Below, in pieces: positions 5,607 through 7,411 of a stretch of 7,411 nucleotides of DNA. Source of the DNA: Donghicola sp036139795. GTDB lineage: Bacteria > Pseudomonadota > Alphaproteobacteria > Rhodobacterales > Rhodobacteraceae. Below the pieces are notes generated by a model. That model was given only the letters and a program-made list of their open reading frames with translations, had not been told where the DNA came from and did no database searches. Numbering within the stretch: the first letter of the stretch is position 1; each line of letters opens with the position of its first letter. The DNA lies in assembly GCA_036139795.1 (NCBI GenBank), contig JAYZYX010000228.1:1-7411 (forward strand). The letters run 5' to 3'. The position numbers and the translations under genes are program-made.

Positions 5607-7265
5607 TCAGTTCGCCTGACGACGTAGGAAAGCCGGAATTTCAATCTTTTCATCCGCAGGGTTGTTGTCTGCATCTTCTTCGAAGTGCTGGACCGGCGGT
5701 GCCACGCGGCGTGCGGGCTGTGCACTGGCGGCCGGCTTAGAGCTGTCGCCCGAACCGGTCATGCGGTTGATCAACGAATTGATTCCAAAGCGCGATTTCT
5801 CGGGCGCAGCCGGAGCCTGCGGCTGGGGCGCTGCGGGGCGCTGCTGCGGACGGGCCGAGCCGCTGTTGTTTACCGCATCGCGCAGACGGGCCAGAGCCTC
5901 GGGCGACGGGGTGCCAGGTGCGGCGGCGCGAGGTGCAACAAATTCCTCGGGCTGCGGCTCATAGTGCATCGGCTGTTCAGGCTGACGCATTTCGGGACGC
6001 GGCTGGTATGCGGGCGGCGGCAGGTCTTCCTGAGCGGGCGCCTCATAGGCTTGCTGCACAGGTGCCTGCGGCGCGGGCTGAGGCTGCGAAGCGGGCTGGA
6101 ACGGCTGAGGCTGACGGCCGGTCGACGTCGCCTGCTGCGCGCGGGTCGGCTGCGGTGCAGGTGCGGCCTCGGGCTGGAACAGGTTTTCCTGCTGGGGCGC
6201 GGCTGCGGGCTGCGCCGCAGGCTGTGCTGCGGGCGCTTGCGCTGCGGGCTGCAGAGGCTCGGACATTTTGCGGCGGGGCGCAGGGGCGTCCATCGCAGGG
6301 CTTGCATCGATGCCGGTGGCAACAACGCTGACGCGCATCTGGCCTTCCATCGACGGATCGAGGGTCGAGCCGACGATGATGTTCGCTTCGGGGTCCACCT
6401 CTTCGCGGATGCGGTTGGCGGCTTCGTCCAGTTCGAACAGGGTCAGGTCGTGGCTGCCGGTGATGTTGATCAGAACGCCCTTCGCGCCGCGCAGGCTGAT
6501 TTCGTCCAGCAGCGGGTTCGCGATGGCCTTCTCGGCGGCCTGAATGGCGCGATCTTCGCCCGACGCTTCGCCGGTGCCCATCATGGCTTTGCCCATCTCA
6601 TCCATCACAGCGCGAACGTCTGCAAAGTCGAGGTTGATCAGGCCGGGACGGACCATCAGGTCAGTCACACCCTTAACGCCCTGATACAGAACGTCATCAG
6701 CCATGCTGAAAGCTTCGGTGAAGGTGGTCTTTTCATTCGCCAGACGGAACAGGTTCTGGTTCGGAATGATGATCAGGGTATCGACGACCTTTTGCAGCGC
6801 CTCCACGCCCTCTTCGGCCTGACGCATCCGCTTGGCACCTTCGAACTGGAAGGGCTTGGTCACGACGCCAACGGTCAGAACACCCAGCTCACGTGCGGCT
6901 TGCGCGATGATCGGAGCCGCGCCGGTGCCAGTGCCGCCGCCCATGCCTGCGGTGATGAAGCACATGTGTGCGCCCGCAAGATGGTCAACGATTGTTTCGA
7001 TACTTTCTTCGGCCGCTGCGGCACCTACGCTTGCACGTGCGCCTGCACCCAGACCTTCGGTGACCTTGATCCCCAGCTGGACGCGGGCTTCGGCCTGGCT
7101 TTGCTGTAGCGCCTGCGCGTCGGTGTTTGCCACGACAAACTCGACACCCTCGAGCTGCTTCTCGATCATGTTGTTGACGGCATTGCCGCCCGCCCCACCA
7201 ACACCGAACACGGTGATACGGGGTTTCAGCTCATCGGTTTCGGGCATCGATAGGTTCAATGTCAT
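5607..7265 (-). CDS. ftsZ: cell division protein FtsZ
   Basis: The tubulin-like GTPase that polymerises into the Z-ring at midcell and recruits the divisome. It is 552 residues, far longer than the ~380 of E. coli FtsZ, because of its linker. The GTPase domain has GVGGAGGNAVNNM (21-33), the tubulin signature GGGTGTG (109-115), the KPFQFEG region (137-143) and the T7 catalytic loop NLDFAD (211-216, with D213 and D216). The core ends near residue 318 (VSVVATGID). From ~320 to ~537 runs a Pro/Gln/Ala-rich disordered linker, interrupted by SPEALARLRDAV (454-465) and RFGINSLINRMTG (492-504). The C-terminal conserved peptide, KIEIPAFLRRQAN (540-552), is the binding site for FtsA and other partners and is typical of alphaproteobacteria. 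ATG 7265 is preceded by AGGCGGA. ftsA is expected upstream, beyond the window. Confidence 0.98.
   Translation of the reverse strand: MTLNLSMPETDELKPRITVFGVGGAGGNAVNNMIEKQLEGVEFVVANTDAQALQQSQAEARVQLGIKVTEGLGAGARASVGAAAAEESIETIVDHLAGAHMCFITAGMGGGTGTGAAPIIAQAARELGVLTVGVVTKPFQFEGAKRMRQAEEGVEALQKVVDTLIIIPNQNLFRLANEKTTFTEAFSMADDVLYQGVKGVTDLMVRPGLINLDFADVRAVMDEMGKAMMGTGEASGEDRAIQAAEKAIANPLLDEISLRGAKGVLINITGSHDLTLFELDEAANRIREEVDPEANIIVGSTLDPSMEGQMRVSVVATGIDASPAMDAPAPRRKMSEPLQPAAQAPAAQPAAQPAAAPQQENLFQPEAAPAPQPTRAQQATSTGRQPQPFQPASQPQPAPQAPVQQAYEAPAQEDLPPPAYQPRPEMRQPEQPMHYEPQPEEFVAPRAAAPGTPSPEALARLRDAVNNSGSARPQQRPAAPQPQAPAAPEKSRFGINSLINRMTGSGDSSKPAASAQPARRVAPPVQHFEEDADNNPADEKIEIPAFLRRQAN
5754..5906 (-). 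other. conserved-looking islands within the FtsZ linker
   Basis: Two segments of the linker differ in composition from the P/Q/A background. SPEALARLRDAV (residues 454-465, nt 5906-5871) reads as a short amphipathic helix. RFGINSLINRMTG (residues 492-504, nt 5792-5754) is hydrophobic and basic. Similar segments are, to my recollection, kept in FtsZ of other alphaproteobacteria. A partner-binding role is inference. Confidence 0.5.
6198..6254 (-). repeat. short imperfect repeats encoding Ala/Gln/Pro in the FtsZ linker
   Basis: On the plus strand GCTGCGGGC occurs at 6202-6210, 6226-6234 and 6241-6249, with a close variant, GCCGCAGGC, at 6214-6222. On the coding strand these give alternating Ala, Gln and Pro codons (residues about 338-356). 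It is a site where slippage could lengthen or shorten the linker in frame. Confidence 0.6.
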
Positions 7266-7286
7266 GATCTGTCCGCCTGCTTATGC

Positions 7287-7302
7287 GCCCGTGCCACCGG
7301 GC
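7287..7302 (-). other. small hairpin in the ftsZ leader
   Basis: GCCCG and CGGGC (7287-7291 with 7298-7302) form a 5-bp all-G/C stem with a 6-nt loop, about 22 nt before the ftsZ start codon and just ahead of the AGGCGGA ribosome binding site. On the plus strand it is followed by CGTTTT. It may shape translation initiation, but it is short enough to be chance. Confidence 0.3.
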
Positions 7303-7326
7303 CGTTTTGTCCTTCAGTTACACGTT

Positions 7327-7355
7327 ATTCTACGCGTCCTGTCAGTGAACGTCAT
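7327..7355 (-). promoter_or_regulatory. probable sigma70-type promoter of ftsZ
   Basis: On the minus strand ATGACG (7355-7350) and TAGAAT (7332-7327) are separated by exactly 17 bp and match the -35 and -10 consensus at 4 of 6 and 5 of 6 positions. The start site would fall near 7320, giving a leader of about 54 nt. The region beyond (7356-7411) is A/T-rich and shows no recognisable FtsA C-terminus, so a genuine ftsA-ftsZ spacer is likely. Confidence 0.55.
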
Positions 7356-7411
7356 CCAAAAAGTCACAGTAAAAACACAAAATCTGGAGCGTTTTACGCA
7401 CGGAAAAGCGG

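Noticed and set aside
5685..7109. 474-residue open frame on the plus strand opposite ftsZ
   Set aside because: It is fully antisense to an unmistakable FtsZ. Its product is Arg/Gly/Leu/Cys-rich without domain character, as expected from the reverse of a high-GC, Pro/Gln/Ala-coding gene.
7340..7411. Short open minus-strand frame at the right edge as a possible ftsA 3' end
   Set aside because: The readable peptide (RFSVRKTLQILCFYCDFLDDVH) does not resemble an FtsA C-terminus and it overlaps the likely ftsZ promoter.

Overview
This is a chromosomal window from an alphaproteobacterium, most likely a marine member of the Rhodobacteraceae (roseobacter group). The grounds are moderately high GC, an FtsZ with a very long Pro/Gln/Ala-rich linker ending in IPAFLRRQAN, and the gene order ftsZ-lpxC-bamD-recN, which is the distal end of the division and cell-wall cluster. 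The family assignment rests on recognised protein character, not on a database search.

Layout. Positions 1-212 (minus strand) hold the N-terminus of a ClC-type chloride channel/transporter cut by the window edge. An 80-bp divergent spacer separates it from a plus-strand gene for an FAD-linked D-lactate / D-2-hydroxyacid dehydrogenase (293-1669). That gene ends at a 128-bp convergent spacer holding a terminator hairpin and two copies of a TGAGTATTT element. From there to the right edge all genes are on the minus strand. Read in their own direction they are ftsZ (7265-5607), a strong intrinsic terminator, lpxC (5391-4471), bamD (4368-3484) and recN (3453-1798). A sigma70-like promoter for ftsZ lies at about 7327-7355.

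How the genes work together. FtsZ builds the division ring. LpxC commits UDP-acyl-GlcNAc to lipid A synthesis, and BamD is the essential lipoprotein of the outer-membrane beta-barrel assembly machine. RecN is an SMC-like double-strand-break repair ATPase. The block therefore joins cell division, outer-membrane construction and genome maintenance. The terminator after ftsZ suggests that lpxC-bamD-recN is at least partly a separate transcription unit. The 30-bp gap between bamD and recN argues that these two are co-transcribed. The dehydrogenase and the ClC gene are independent neighbours.

I see no mobile element, CRISPR array, tRNA, rRNA or convincing new multi-gene system. All long plus-strand ORFs opposite ftsZ, bamD and recN look like GC-driven shadows. 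The points worth a second look are small: the TGAGTATTT pair, the leader structures before lpxC and bamD, the conserved islands in the FtsZ linker, and the uncertain start of the ClC gene next to a T6 run.
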